DNA of 10,631 nucleotides from Chloroflexota bacterium (lineage in GTDB: Bacteria > Chloroflexota > UBA4733): assembly GCA_025980355.1 (NCBI GenBank), contig JAICXR010000077.1, forward strand, positions 1 to 10,631, read 5' to 3'. Shown in pieces: positions 1 to 6,964 of the stretch (positions are counted from its first letter, which is position 1; every line of letters begins with the position of its first letter). A model generated the notes under the pieces. It saw only the letters and a list, made by a program, of their open reading frames with translations. It made no database searches and was not told where the DNA came from. The position numbers and the translations under genes were made by a program.

Positions 1-560
1 AGGTATTCCAGGTTGACCTGGTGCACGATGCCGGTGCCGGGTGGCACGACGCGAAAGTTGTCGAACGCCTGTTGGGCCCAGCGCAAGAGCAGGTAGCGCT
101 CGTTGTTGCGCTCGTACTCCCGTTCCACATTGGCGGCGAAGGCGAGCGTCGACCCGAACAGGTCGACCTGGACGGAATGGTCGATCACGAGGTCCGCCGG
201 CACCAGGGGGTTGATGCGCTGCGGATCACCGCCCATGCGGGCGACCGCGGAGCGCATGCCGGCAAGGTCGACGACACATGGCACGCCGGTCAGGTCCTGC
301 AGGACGACCCGAGCCGGCATGAAGGGGAAGTCCTTCGAGGCCTGATCGGGCTGCCAGCGCGCCAATGCTTCCACGTGCGCCGTCTCGACCGCGCCGTTGC
401 CGGCGTGGCGCAATACGTTCTCCAGGAAGATGCGGACCGTCACCGGCAGCCGCTGCAGGCCGCCGGCCTGCGCGTCCAACGTCTTCAGATCGTAGTAGGT
501 CACGGAGCCGCTACTCAAGGCCAGCGCCTTGCGCGCCCCCATCGGGTCGGTTTGTGCCAC
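1..560 (-). CDS. acnA: Aconitate hydratase (AcnA type), N-terminal 186 codons, cut by the window edge
   Basis: Encodes the start of the cytosolic TCA-cycle enzyme that isomerises citrate to isocitrate through cis-aconitate. Reading leftward from a GTG, the frame stays open to the edge. It shows the conserved N-terminal AcnA/IRP1 blocks: QDLTGVP (residues 88-94), a GGDPxxINP stretch (110-118), DLVIDHSVQVD (123-133), RNNERY (151-156) and PPGTGIVHQVNLEY (173-186). The 4Fe-4S cysteines lie later in the family and fall outside the window, so catalytic competence cannot be judged. The GTG start is chosen because GAGAGGTGA sits six bases upstream on the minus strand; an in-frame ATG six codons later lacks such a site. 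The gene follows glgP by 45 bp and appears to have its own promoter there. The long plus-strand open frame opposite this gene and glgP is a high-GC shadow. Confidence 0.95.
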   Translation of the reverse strand, partial: MAQTDPMGARKALALSSGSVTYYDLKTLDAQAGGLQRLPVTVRIFLENVLRHAGNGAVETAHVEALARWQPDQASKDFPFMPARVVLQDLTGVPCVVDLAGMRSAVARMGGDPQRINPLVPADLVIDHSVQVDLFGSTLAFAANVEREYERNNERYLLLRWAQQAFDNFRVVPPGTGIVHQVNLEY

Positions 561-605
561 GGGTCACCTCTCACTGCACTCTTCGTCGTGCAGTATATCC
601 CCTGG
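561..605 (-). promoter_or_regulatory. glgP-acnA intergenic control region with a 7-bp inverted repeat
   Basis: The 45-bp gap holds a perfect inverted repeat: on the minus strand ACTGCAC (594-588), an 8-base spacer, then GTGCAGT (579-573). The right arm is followed directly by the acnA ribosome binding site GAGAGGTGA (572-564). As DNA it could be an operator for a dimeric repressor or activator. As RNA, in transcripts reading through from glgP, it could fold into a 7-bp hairpin (8 with a G-U pair) next to the binding site. There is no U-run after the stem, so it is not a normal intrinsic terminator. The repeat is seen directly; its role is inferred. Confidence 0.55.
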
Positions 606-620
606 TCAGGCGGGTGTCTG
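592..620 (-). promoter_or_regulatory. Candidate sigma70-type promoter for acnA
   Basis: On the minus strand a TATACT -10 hexamer (597-592, five of six matches to TATAAT) is preceded by exactly 17 bp and a CAGACA -35 hexamer (620-615, four of six to TTGACA, keeping GACA). The -35 lies inside the last codons of glgP. Transcription would start near 584-586, between the two arms of the inverted repeat, giving a leader of about 25 bases. In such GC-rich DNA an AT-rich hexamer at correct spacing stands out, but no experimental support exists. Confidence 0.45.
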
Positions 621-3176
621 GGCCCAGCGGACGTGGCCTTCCACGAAACGGTCGGCGAGGTCGGCGTGGTGCGGCACCACCCGGACGGTGTACCCGTGCT
701 GCCCGCTGGAATCGCAGACCACGGCGCCGGAAAAGCGGTAGGTCCCGTCGTCCCGACCGCCGTCCCAGGTCATCCTGGTGATCGTCGGGGCACCGATGAC
801 GTCCTGCTGGTCGAGCGGGCCTTCGTACAGCTCCACGGCGACATCCTCGGGCGACAGCGCGCCGAGGCGCACCGACGCCTGGACCTGGAAGGTGCTCCCC
901 ACCGGGAGCGAGGACGGCGAGTCGGCGCTGACCTCGGCGATCTGCACCTCCGGCCACTGCTCGCGGACGCGGAGCTGCCAGGCCGCCACGTCGCGCATGC
1001 GCTGGCCGCCCTCCGCCGTGAGGTTGGCGTAGCGTTCGGCGGCGGGCATATAGCCCTGCGTGGCGTATTGCTGCACCATGCGCTGCGTGTTGAACTGCGG
1101 ACAGATGGCGCGCATCGCCGCCTTCACCTTGGCGATCCAGTCGCGCGGCAAGCGGTCGTTGCCACGCTTATAGAACAGCGGGCGCACGTCGACTTCCAGG
1201 AGGTGGTAGAGGGCGTCCGCTTCGATGCGATCCTGCTGCTCCAGGTCGTTGTACTCCTCGCCGTGGCCGATCGCCCAACCGACTTCCGGCGTATAGGCCT
1301 CATCCCACCAGCCATCGAGGATGCTCATATTCAGGGCGCCGTTGAGCGCCGCCTTCATGCCGCTGGTGCCGCTCGCCTCCAGCGGCCGGCGCGGGGTGTT
1401 GAGCCAGACGTCGACGCCCTGGACCAGGTACCGGGCGACGACGATGTCGTAGTCTTCGATGAACACGACACTGCGCGCGAGCTCCGGCCGCCGCGTGAAG
1501 TGGACGATCTGGCGGATGAGGTCCTTGCCCGGGTCGTCCGCCGGGTGCGCCTTGCCGGCGATGATGATCTGCACGGGCCGCTCGCGGTCGTTCAGCAGCC
1601 GGGCCAGGCGCTCGGGGTCGCGGAAGAGCAACGTCGCCCGTTTGTAGGTGGTGAAGCGCCGAGCGAAGCCGATCGTGAGCGCGTCGGGGCTGAGCACCTC
1701 GGAGGCCAGGGCGACGTCGGCGGCAGGGGCGCCGACGGCCAGGCGCTGTTCGCGCAGGCGGCGGCGGGTGAAGGCGACCAGTCGCTCGCGCCGCCGCTCG
1801 TGCGTGCGCCAGAGCTCTTCGTCGGGGATGCTGCCGACGCCGTCCCAGATGCTCGCGTCCCCCGGCGCCTCGTGCCAGCGTGGCCCCAGATACCGTTCCA
1901 ATAGCGATGCCATGTCGATCGAAGCCCAGGTGGGGACGTGGACGCCGTTGGTGACGTGGCCGATCGGCACCTCTTCCTCGGGCACCTCCGGCCAGCAGCC
2001 ATGCCAGATGTTGCGGGCGATCCGGCCGTGGAGGCGGGAGACGCCGAAGCGGTAGCTCGCCAGCCGCAGGGCCAGGACCGTCGTGCAGAAACTCTCATTC
2101 TGGTTTTGAGCGTCCTCGCGACCGAGGGCGAGGAACTGCTCGCGGGTGACGCCGAAATCCGCGTAATAGCTACGCAGGTAACGATCCACCAGGTCGGGCG
2201 GGAAGTAATCGCTGCCGGCGCTGACCGGCGTGTGCGTCGTGAAGATGTTGCCGGAACCGGCAAGCACCCGCGCCTCTTCGAAGCAGAGCTCGTGCTCCGC
2301 CATCAGGTTGCGGATGCGTTCCAAAGCCAGGAACGCGGAGTGGCCCTCGTTCATGTGGAAGACGGAAGGGTGCAGCCCCAGACGCGCCAGAGCACGCACG
2401 CCGCCGATGCCGAGGATCATCTCCTGCTGGATGCGCTTCTCATTGTCGCCGCCGTACAACTGGTTGGTGATGGCGCGATCGGCCTCGCCGTTTTGCGGGT
2501 CGTTGGTATCCAACAGGTAGAGCGGCAGCCGCCCAACCAGCACTTTCCAGATGCGCACCCGCACCGGCCGGCCGGGAAAATCGACGGTGATGGCCATATG
2601 TGTCCCGTCGTCGGCGAGCACCGGCTGCACGGGCAGGTTGTGAAAGTCATTTTGCGGGTAGCGTTCCTGCTGCCAGCCGTCAGGGTTGAGGTACTGCCGG
2701 AAGTAGCCTTCCTGGTAGAGCAGACCGACGGCGACCAGCGGCAGGCCGAGGTCGCTCGCCGCCTTCAGATGGTCGCCGGCCAGGATGCCCAGGCCGCCGG
2801 AATAGATCTGCAAGCATTCCGTCAGGCCGAATTCCGCCGACAGGTAGGCGATCTGGGGGCCCTCCCCCTGACCCAGGACGCCGGGCCATTCGGGATGGTG
2901 GGTCAGGTACCGGTCCAGCCGGTCCGTGACGCGTTCCATCTGGGCGAGGAAGCCGTCGTCGCGCGCCAGCAGCTGCAGGCGCTGCTGATCGATATGGCCC
3001 AACATCAGCACCGGGTTGTGCCCGGAGGCCTCCCACAGGTCGGGGTCGAGGCGGCGGAACAGGTCGATCGCTTCCGGGTCCCATTCCCAGTGCAGGTTGA
3101 AGGCCAGGCCGATCAGCGGCTTCAACACGTCCGGTAATGACGGTACGACGCTGTAACGAAACAGGGGACGTGGCAC
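606..3176 (-). CDS. glgP: Alpha-glucan (glycogen/maltodextrin) phosphorylase, 856 aa
   Basis: Cytosolic PLP enzyme that releases glucose-1-phosphate from the non-reducing ends of alpha-1,4-glucans. It fits the prokaryotic glucan phosphorylase subfamily that starts with a DUF3417-type domain (about residues 10-100) and ends in a beta-rich extension (about 740-856). Visible motifs, in order, are SGGLGILAGDH (126-136), YGGDNEKR (241-248), HMNEGHSAF (274-282), TTHTPVSAGSD (313-323), HVTNGVH (407-413), ARRFTTYKRA (505-514), AGKAHPADDPGK (540-551) and EASGTSGMK (600-608). K608 is the expected PLP Schiff-base lysine. Length is normal for the subfamily. The GTG start is six bases after the stop of the methyltransferase gene. 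Its GAGGA ribosome site lies just before and against that stop codon, so the two are probably translationally coupled. No ADP-glucose synthesis or branching gene is visible nearby. Confidence 0.95.
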   Translation of the reverse strand: MPRPLFRYSVVPSLPDVLKPLIGLAFNLHWEWDPEAIDLFRRLDPDLWEASGHNPVLMLGHIDQQRLQLLARDDGFLAQMERVTDRLDRYLTHHPEWPGVLGQGEGPQIAYLSAEFGLTECLQIYSGGLGILAGDHLKAASDLGLPLVAVGLLYQEGYFRQYLNPDGWQQERYPQNDFHNLPVQPVLADDGTHMAITVDFPGRPVRVRIWKVLVGRLPLYLLDTNDPQNGEADRAITNQLYGGDNEKRIQQEMILGIGGVRALARLGLHPSVFHMNEGHSAFLALERIRNLMAEHELCFEEARVLAGSGNIFTTHTPVSAGSDYFPPDLVDRYLRSYYADFGVTREQFLALGREDAQNQNESFCTTVLALRLASYRFGVSRLHGRIARNIWHGCWPEVPEEEVPIGHVTNGVHVPTWASIDMASLLERYLGPRWHEAPGDASIWDGVGSIPDEELWRTHERRRERLVAFTRRRLREQRLAVGAPAADVALASEVLSPDALTIGFARRFTTYKRATLLFRDPERLARLLNDRERPVQIIIAGKAHPADDPGKDLIRQIVHFTRRPELARSVVFIEDYDIVVARYLVQGVDVWLNTPRRPLEASGTSGMKAALNGALNMSILDGWWDEAYTPEVGWAIGHGEEYNDLEQQDRIEADALYHLLEVDVRPLFYKRGNDRLPRDWIAKVKAAMRAICPQFNTQRMVQQYATQGYMPAAERYANLTAEGGQRMRDVAAWQLRVREQWPEVQIAEVSADSPSSLPVGSTFQVQASVRLGALSPEDVAVELYEGPLDQQDVIGAPTITRMTWDGGRDDGTYRFSGAVVCDSSGQHGYTVRVVPHHADLADRFVEGHVRWAQTPA

Positions 3177-3182
3177 GGTCGC

Positions 3183-3848
3183 TTATCCTCTACTTGCCAA
3201 CGCAATCCGGCGGCTGACGGCGAGGCCGTCGCGTACCGGCAACAATACCGTATCGAGCTCCGGGTGGGCGAGCGCCAACCGGTTGTAGCGCACGTAGCGC
3301 TGCGCCCCCAGGGGCACCGGTACATCGGCAACCTGCCCGGCGTGCAGGGCGTTGTCGGAGACGAGCACGCCACCGGGCGCCAGCCGCCGCATGCAGAGAT
3401 CGAAAAGCCGGTCGACCTGGGCCATCTGTTCCAGCGCCGAGACCATATCCAGGAAGATGAAGTCGAAGCTGCTGGTCCCGCCTTCCAGGAAGGCAAAACC
3501 GTCGCCCTCGACCACCGTCGCCACCGCGCCGAAGCCGCACCGCGCCAGGTTGGCGCGGGCGACCGCGGCCCGGGTGGGGTCGCGCTCGACCGTCGTCAGC
3601 CTGCCGCCGTGCCCGGCCACGGCCCGTGCCAACCAGAGCGCCGAGTAGCCGGTGGCCGTGCCGATCTCCAGGATGTCCCGCGCCGCGGCGAGCGCCGCCA
3701 GTTGCGACAGGACGTGCCCCTCGTACGGGCCGATGCAGGGGATGCCCTGGCGGACCGCTTCCTCCTCCACCGCGGCGAACTCGCCGGTGCGCGGCGGCAC
3801 CGTGCCGAGCAGCCAGCGCTCGACCTTGGCGTCCGTGATGCCGGGCAT
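3183..3848 (-). CDS. Class I SAM-dependent O-methyltransferase (family 3, COG4122-like), 221 aa
   Basis: Small soluble methyltransferase of the catechol/caffeoyl-CoA O-methyltransferase-like family; the substrate cannot be told from sequence. The SAM-binding motif I reads EIGTATGYS (61-69), followed by the acidic residue at the end of strand 2 (E88) that usually contacts the ribose. D134 and the D165-N166 pair in VSDNALHAGQV match the metal triad of COMT-like enzymes. The usual DADK at the first metal site is DMVS here, so the lysine is absent. An upstream in-frame ATG would add 19 residues and overlap glpD by 32 bases. I chose the internal ATG because AAGGGGG lies eight bases before it and the PGITD..VERWL start fits the family. 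It sits 25 bp after glpD and just before glgP, in the same direction. Confidence 0.85.
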   Translation of the reverse strand: MPGITDAKVERWLLGTVPPRTGEFAAVEEEAVRQGIPCIGPYEGHVLSQLAALAAARDILEIGTATGYSALWLARAVAGHGGRLTTVERDPTRAAVARANLARCGFGAVATVVEGDGFAFLEGGTSSFDFIFLDMVSALEQMAQVDRLFDLCMRRLAPGGVLVSDNALHAGQVADVPVPLGAQRYVRYNRLALAHPELDTVLLPVRDGLAVSRRIALASRG

Positions 3849-3873
3849 CGGCGTGTCCCCCTTCGCTGGGCCG

Positions 3874-5523
3874 TCAGCCCCAAATATAGCCGTCCGCCTC
3901 GGCACGGTAGGCGGCGACCTGTCGCTCCTGTTCCGGCGCGTCCCAACCGAGCACCGGGCCGATCTGCGCGGCGACCGGCGGCGCGACGGCGAGCGCGGCG
4001 CGCGGCGCGAGCAGGGTCACGCCCAGGCGGCGCGTCAGCACATCACCCAGCGTCACGGCCAGCTCCCGCTCCACGGCGTACGTCGCCTCCGCCGCGATCA
4101 CCGGCAGGTCGGGGACGAGCCGCTCGGCGAGGGCCGGCGTGGTCGCGGCGCTCGCGCCGATCCTGGCCGCGCCGGCGCCGTAGGCGGCGATCAGGTGCTC
4201 GGCCACGTCCCGCGGCAGGTGGGCGCGCAATTCCTGTGACAGCTCCTGGCGGGCCAGGTCGCCGGCCGCCCCACGCGGGAAGCCGCCCAACGGGACCTCT
4301 TCCGTTCGGCAGGGCGGCGCCGATTTCAGGGTGCCGTCCTGCTGGAGCAGCCCGACGACGCGATCGACCACCTTCTGCCCCATATGGCGATAGGTCGTCA
4401 GCTTGCCGCCGACGATGGCTACCATGCCGGAATTGGTGACGGTGACCCGATCCTCGCGCGAGACGGAATCGGCCGTCCGGGTGCTGGCATTGATCAGCGG
4501 GCGCAAGCCCGCCTGGACGCCGAGAATGTCGGCCTCGGTCGCTCGCATCGCCGGGGCTGCCGCGTTCACGACCTGCAACAGGTAGCGGACGTCGGACGGC
4601 GCCACCGGCGGCGCGTCCAGGTCGCCCGTGTAGGCGGTATCGGTGGTCCCGACGAGGGTCCGGCCCTTCCAGGGCACGACGAAGACGTAGCGACCGTCCT
4701 TCGGATGGCGCAATAACAGCGCTCCCTTGTCGCCGAAGGGCAGCCGGGGCAAGATCAGGTGGACCCCCTTGGCGGGCCGGACCAGCGGCCGGCGCGCCTC
4801 GCCTTCTTGACCGAGCACGGCGTCCACCCAGACGCCGCTGGCCAGGACGACGCGCCGCGCGGCGATGGCGAACTCGCCCCCGCCCAGCAGGTCGCGACAA
4901 CGCAGGTGGTCGACGTGCCCGGCGCCACCGAAACCGATCGCCTCGCAATGGTTCGCGGCACAGGCGCCGTAGCGCAACGCCTCTTCCAGCACCGTGACCG
5001 TGAGGCGGACATCGTCGGTCTGGCCATCGTAGTAGACCAGGCCGCCGCTGTAGCGCGCGCCCCGCAACACCGGGAACCAGGAATAGAGCTCCCGCCGGCT
5101 CAGCCGATGGTGGTTCCGGACGTTCCTAAAACTGGCGAGAAAGTCGTAGGCGGTCAACGCCGCCGCCATCATCAGACGGTCGGGAAGCCCCGCCACCGGG
5201 ATCACGAACGGCAGGGCGTGGACGAGTTGGGGGGCGAGGTGCAGCAGGTGGCGGCGTTCGATGCTGGCATCGCGCGTCACGCCCGGCTGCCCCTGGGCCA
5301 TGTAGCGTAGGCCGCCGTGGATCAGCTTGGTGGTGCGGCTGCTGGTGCCGGCGGCAAAGTCCTGGCGCTCGACCAGGGCCACCCGCAAACCACGGGTGGC
5401 GGCGTCGAGGGCGATGCCGACGCCGGTGATGCCGCCGCCCACGACGGCAACATCGAACTGCTGGGACGCCAGGCGCGCCAACTGCTCATCGCGGCTGACC
5501 GGACTGGGAAAGGTCGCCTGCAC
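3874..5523 (-). CDS. glpD: FAD-dependent (aerobic) glycerol-3-phosphate dehydrogenase, 549 aa
   Basis: Membrane-associated flavoprotein that oxidises sn-glycerol-3-phosphate to dihydroxyacetone phosphate and passes electrons to quinone. The N-terminal Rossmann fold has the FAD dinucleotide motif GGGITGVG (29-36), the acidic E52 ending its second strand, and the family signature GTSSRTTKLIHGGLRYM (59-75). A DAO-type substrate/FAD domain follows, including KGVHLILPRLPFG in mid-protein. The C-terminal helical domain begins near YAVERELAVTLGDVLTRR. Length matches the longer GlpD form seen in Bacillus. The GTG start codon directly follows the cmk stop (TGA-GTG), and GGGAGGG lies eight bases upstream inside cmk, so translation is likely coupled. 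No glycerol kinase or facilitator is visible nearby, so the glycerol-3-phosphate source (imported glycerol or lipid turnover) is open. Confidence 0.95.
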   Translation of the reverse strand: MQATFPSPVSRDEQLARLASQQFDVAVVGGGITGVGIALDAATRGLRVALVERQDFAAGTSSRTTKLIHGGLRYMAQGQPGVTRDASIERRHLLHLAPQLVHALPFVIPVAGLPDRLMMAAALTAYDFLASFRNVRNHHRLSRRELYSWFPVLRGARYSGGLVYYDGQTDDVRLTVTVLEEALRYGACAANHCEAIGFGGAGHVDHLRCRDLLGGGEFAIAARRVVLASGVWVDAVLGQEGEARRPLVRPAKGVHLILPRLPFGDKGALLLRHPKDGRYVFVVPWKGRTLVGTTDTAYTGDLDAPPVAPSDVRYLLQVVNAAAPAMRATEADILGVQAGLRPLINASTRTADSVSREDRVTVTNSGMVAIVGGKLTTYRHMGQKVVDRVVGLLQQDGTLKSAPPCRTEEVPLGGFPRGAAGDLARQELSQELRAHLPRDVAEHLIAAYGAGAARIGASAATTPALAERLVPDLPVIAAEATYAVERELAVTLGDVLTRRLGVTLLAPRAALAVAPPVAAQIGPVLGWDAPEQERQVAAYRAEADGYIWG

Positions 5524-6222
5524 TCAGCCGGCCCTCCCGTCGGCAAGCGCCACGATCGCGGCCACCACCTCCTCCACGGTCTTGCAGGTGGAATCGAGCA
5601 GGTGGGCGTCCGCCGCTGGCTTCAGCGGCGATGCCGCCCGCCCGCTGTCCAGGGCATCGCGGGCCGCGATCGCCGCGCGCAACGCGCTTTCGTCCACCAC
5701 CTCACCCCGCGCCGCCAGCTCGTGGGCCCGGCGCCGCGCTCGTTCCTCCAGGCTGGCGACCAGGAAGATCTTCAGGTCGGCATTGGGCAGCACCACGGTG
5801 CCGATATCCCGCCCGGCCAGGACGCAGCGGCCGCGGCTCGCCAGCCGCGCCTGGGCCCGGACCATCTCCCGCCGCACCGCCGGCCAGGCCGAGACGATGG
5901 ACACGCTGTCGTTCACGGCCGGGCTCCGGATCTGCCAGGTGACGTCCTCGCCGGCGGCCATGACGGTATAGGGGCGCCCATCGGCCGGGCCGTCCGGCAG
6001 CACGTCGATGCTCGCCTGCCGCGCCAGCGCCACCAGCGCCGCTTCATCGTCCAGGGCGACGCCGCGGGACAGGGCCAGGTAGGTCAGCGCTCGGTACATC
6101 GCCCCGGTGTCGAGGAACAGGTACTCGAGTGCGCGCGCCACGCCCTGGCCCACCACCGTCTTCCCGGCCCCTGCCGGGCCGTCAATGGCGATCGTCGCTG
6201 CGACCGGCATCGTCCTCCCCAT
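5524..6222 (-). CDS. cmk: Cytidylate (CMP/dCMP) kinase, 232 aa
   Basis: Cytosolic nucleotide kinase that phosphorylates CMP and dCMP with ATP. The P-loop is GPAGAGKT (15-22) within TIAIDGPAGAGKT. The CMP-site block LDTGAMYRALT and the GRDIGTVVLPNADLKIFL block are both characteristic of bacterial Cmk, and length is typical. Two ATG starts 12 bases apart are possible. The upstream one (used here) has GGAGG nine bases before it. The downstream one, at 6210, gives the more family-like MPVAATIAIDG start but its nearest GGAGG is only three bases away. Either way the gene overlaps the end of the pseudouridine synthase gene (41 or 29 bases). An rluB-cmk pairing is common in bacteria and supports both calls. 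Confidence 0.95.
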   Translation of the reverse strand: MGRTMPVAATIAIDGPAGAGKTVVGQGVARALEYLFLDTGAMYRALTYLALSRGVALDDEAALVALARQASIDVLPDGPADGRPYTVMAAGEDVTWQIRSPAVNDSVSIVSAWPAVRREMVRAQARLASRGRCVLAGRDIGTVVLPNADLKIFLVASLEERARRRAHELAARGEVVDESALRAAIAARDALDSGRAASPLKPAADAHLLDSTCKTVEEVVAAIVALADGRAG

Positions 6223-6955
6223 CCTCCCGCGCCTCCGTCGGCGCGAGCATCCGCCGCAGCCATGCTACCTCCCTGCCATCAAGCGTGCGCCAATCGCCGG
6301 GTGCCAGGCGACCGAGGTGGAGCGGCCCCAGCCGCACGCGCACCAGCCGGTACACCGGCAAGCCGGTCGCCGCCAGCATCCGCCGCACCTGGCGGTTGCG
6401 CCCCTCATGCAGCACCAACGAGACGATGGCGCCGTCCGCGCCCCGGCTCACCTCTTCTACTCGCGCCGGGGCCGTCCACCCATCCTCCAGCAGCACACCG
6501 GCGGCCAATGCGTGCAGCTGTCCCGACCGCGGCCAGGCGGTCCAGACGTGGTATTCCTTCTCCAAGCCGAAGCGCGGGTGGGTCATCCGGTAGGCGAGGT
6601 CGCCGTCGTCGGTCAGGAGCAGCAAGCCTTCGCTCTCCCGGTCCAGCCGACCGACCGGGAAGAGCCGTGGCCCGGGCGGCAAGAGGTCGAAGACGGTTGC
6701 CCGCCCTTGCGGGTCGGACGCCGTCGTGACGTAGCCGGCGGGCTTGTATAAGAGGACGTACTGCGGGGCCGCCGGGAAGTGTAACGGACGGCCATCCACC
6801 GTAATGCGTTGCCAGCGCGGATCGGCCCTGGCGCCGAGTGTGGTGACGACCTGCCCGTCGACCTGCACCCGGCCGCTGGTGATCAGCACCTCCCCCCCCC
6901 GCCGCGAGGCCACGCCGGCGGCGGCGAGCAGCTTCTGGAGCCGTTCAGCGGGCAT
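6182..6955 (-). CDS. rluB: rRNA pseudouridine synthase, RluB/RsuA family, 257 aa
   Basis: Isomerises a specific uridine to pseudouridine in ribosomal RNA, most likely in 23S rRNA if it is RluB rather than RsuA. An N-terminal S4 RNA-binding domain (about 1-60) has the usual RLQKLLAAAGVASRR start and GRVQVDG turn. The catalytic domain follows with YKPAGYVTT and the active-site motif GRLDRESEGLLLLT, where D105 is the predicted catalytic aspartate. The later EGRNRQVRRML block is also typical of the family. The C-terminal tail is acidic and is encoded where the frame overlaps cmk. The ATG has GAGGG six bases upstream, and this site overlaps the stop codon of the carboxypeptidase gene, again suggesting coupling. 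Codons 19-22 contain a run of nine G. Confidence 0.92.
   Translation of the reverse strand: MPAERLQKLLAAAGVASRRGGEVLITSGRVQVDGQVVTTLGARADPRWQRITVDGRPLHFPAAPQYVLLYKPAGYVTTASDPQGRATVFDLLPPGPRLFPVGRLDRESEGLLLLTDDGDLAYRMTHPRFGLEKEYHVWTAWPRSGQLHALAAGVLLEDGWTAPARVEEVSRGADGAIVSLVLHEGRNRQVRRMLAATGLPVYRLVRVRLGPLHLGRLAPGDWRTLDGREVAWLRRMLAPTEAREDGEDDAGRSDDRH
6892..6900 (-). repeat. Nine-base G homopolymer near the start of rluB
   Basis: Nine consecutive C on the plus strand (G on the coding strand) fall across codons 19-22, encoding part of R19, G20, G21 and E22. The reading frame is intact at length nine and the encoded spacing matches the S4-domain consensus. A change of one base would truncate the protein early. 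Such tracts are prone to replication slippage and to sequencing error. Confidence 0.9.
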
Positions 6956-6964
6956 GGGGCACCC

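Noticed and set aside
573..594. The inverted repeat as an intrinsic terminator of glgP
   Set aside because: No U-run follows the stem in the direction of transcription; it is followed by the acnA ribosome site.
21..1904. A 627-codon plus-strand open frame opposite acnA and glgP
   Set aside because: Its translation is Arg/His/Val/Gly-rich with no recognisable domain, and the opposite strand carries the conserved aconitase and phosphorylase motifs. Long antisense frames are expected at this GC content.
1938..3137. A 399-codon plus-strand open frame opposite glgP
   Set aside because: It lies wholly inside the DUF3417 and catalytic region of glgP and shows no domain; a high-GC shadow.
3264..4439. 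A 391-codon plus-strand open frame opposite the methyltransferase and glpD
   Set aside because: It turns into an Arg/Pro/Ala-rich low-complexity tail and spans two well-supported minus-strand genes.
5317..6729. A 470-codon plus-strand open frame opposite glpD, cmk and rluB
   Set aside because: It crosses three conserved genes on the other strand and has compositionally biased, domain-free sequence.
6892..6900. The G9 tract as evidence of a frameshifted rluB pseudogene
   Set aside because: The frame continues intact through the S4 domain and catalytic motifs with consensus spacing on both sides of the tract.
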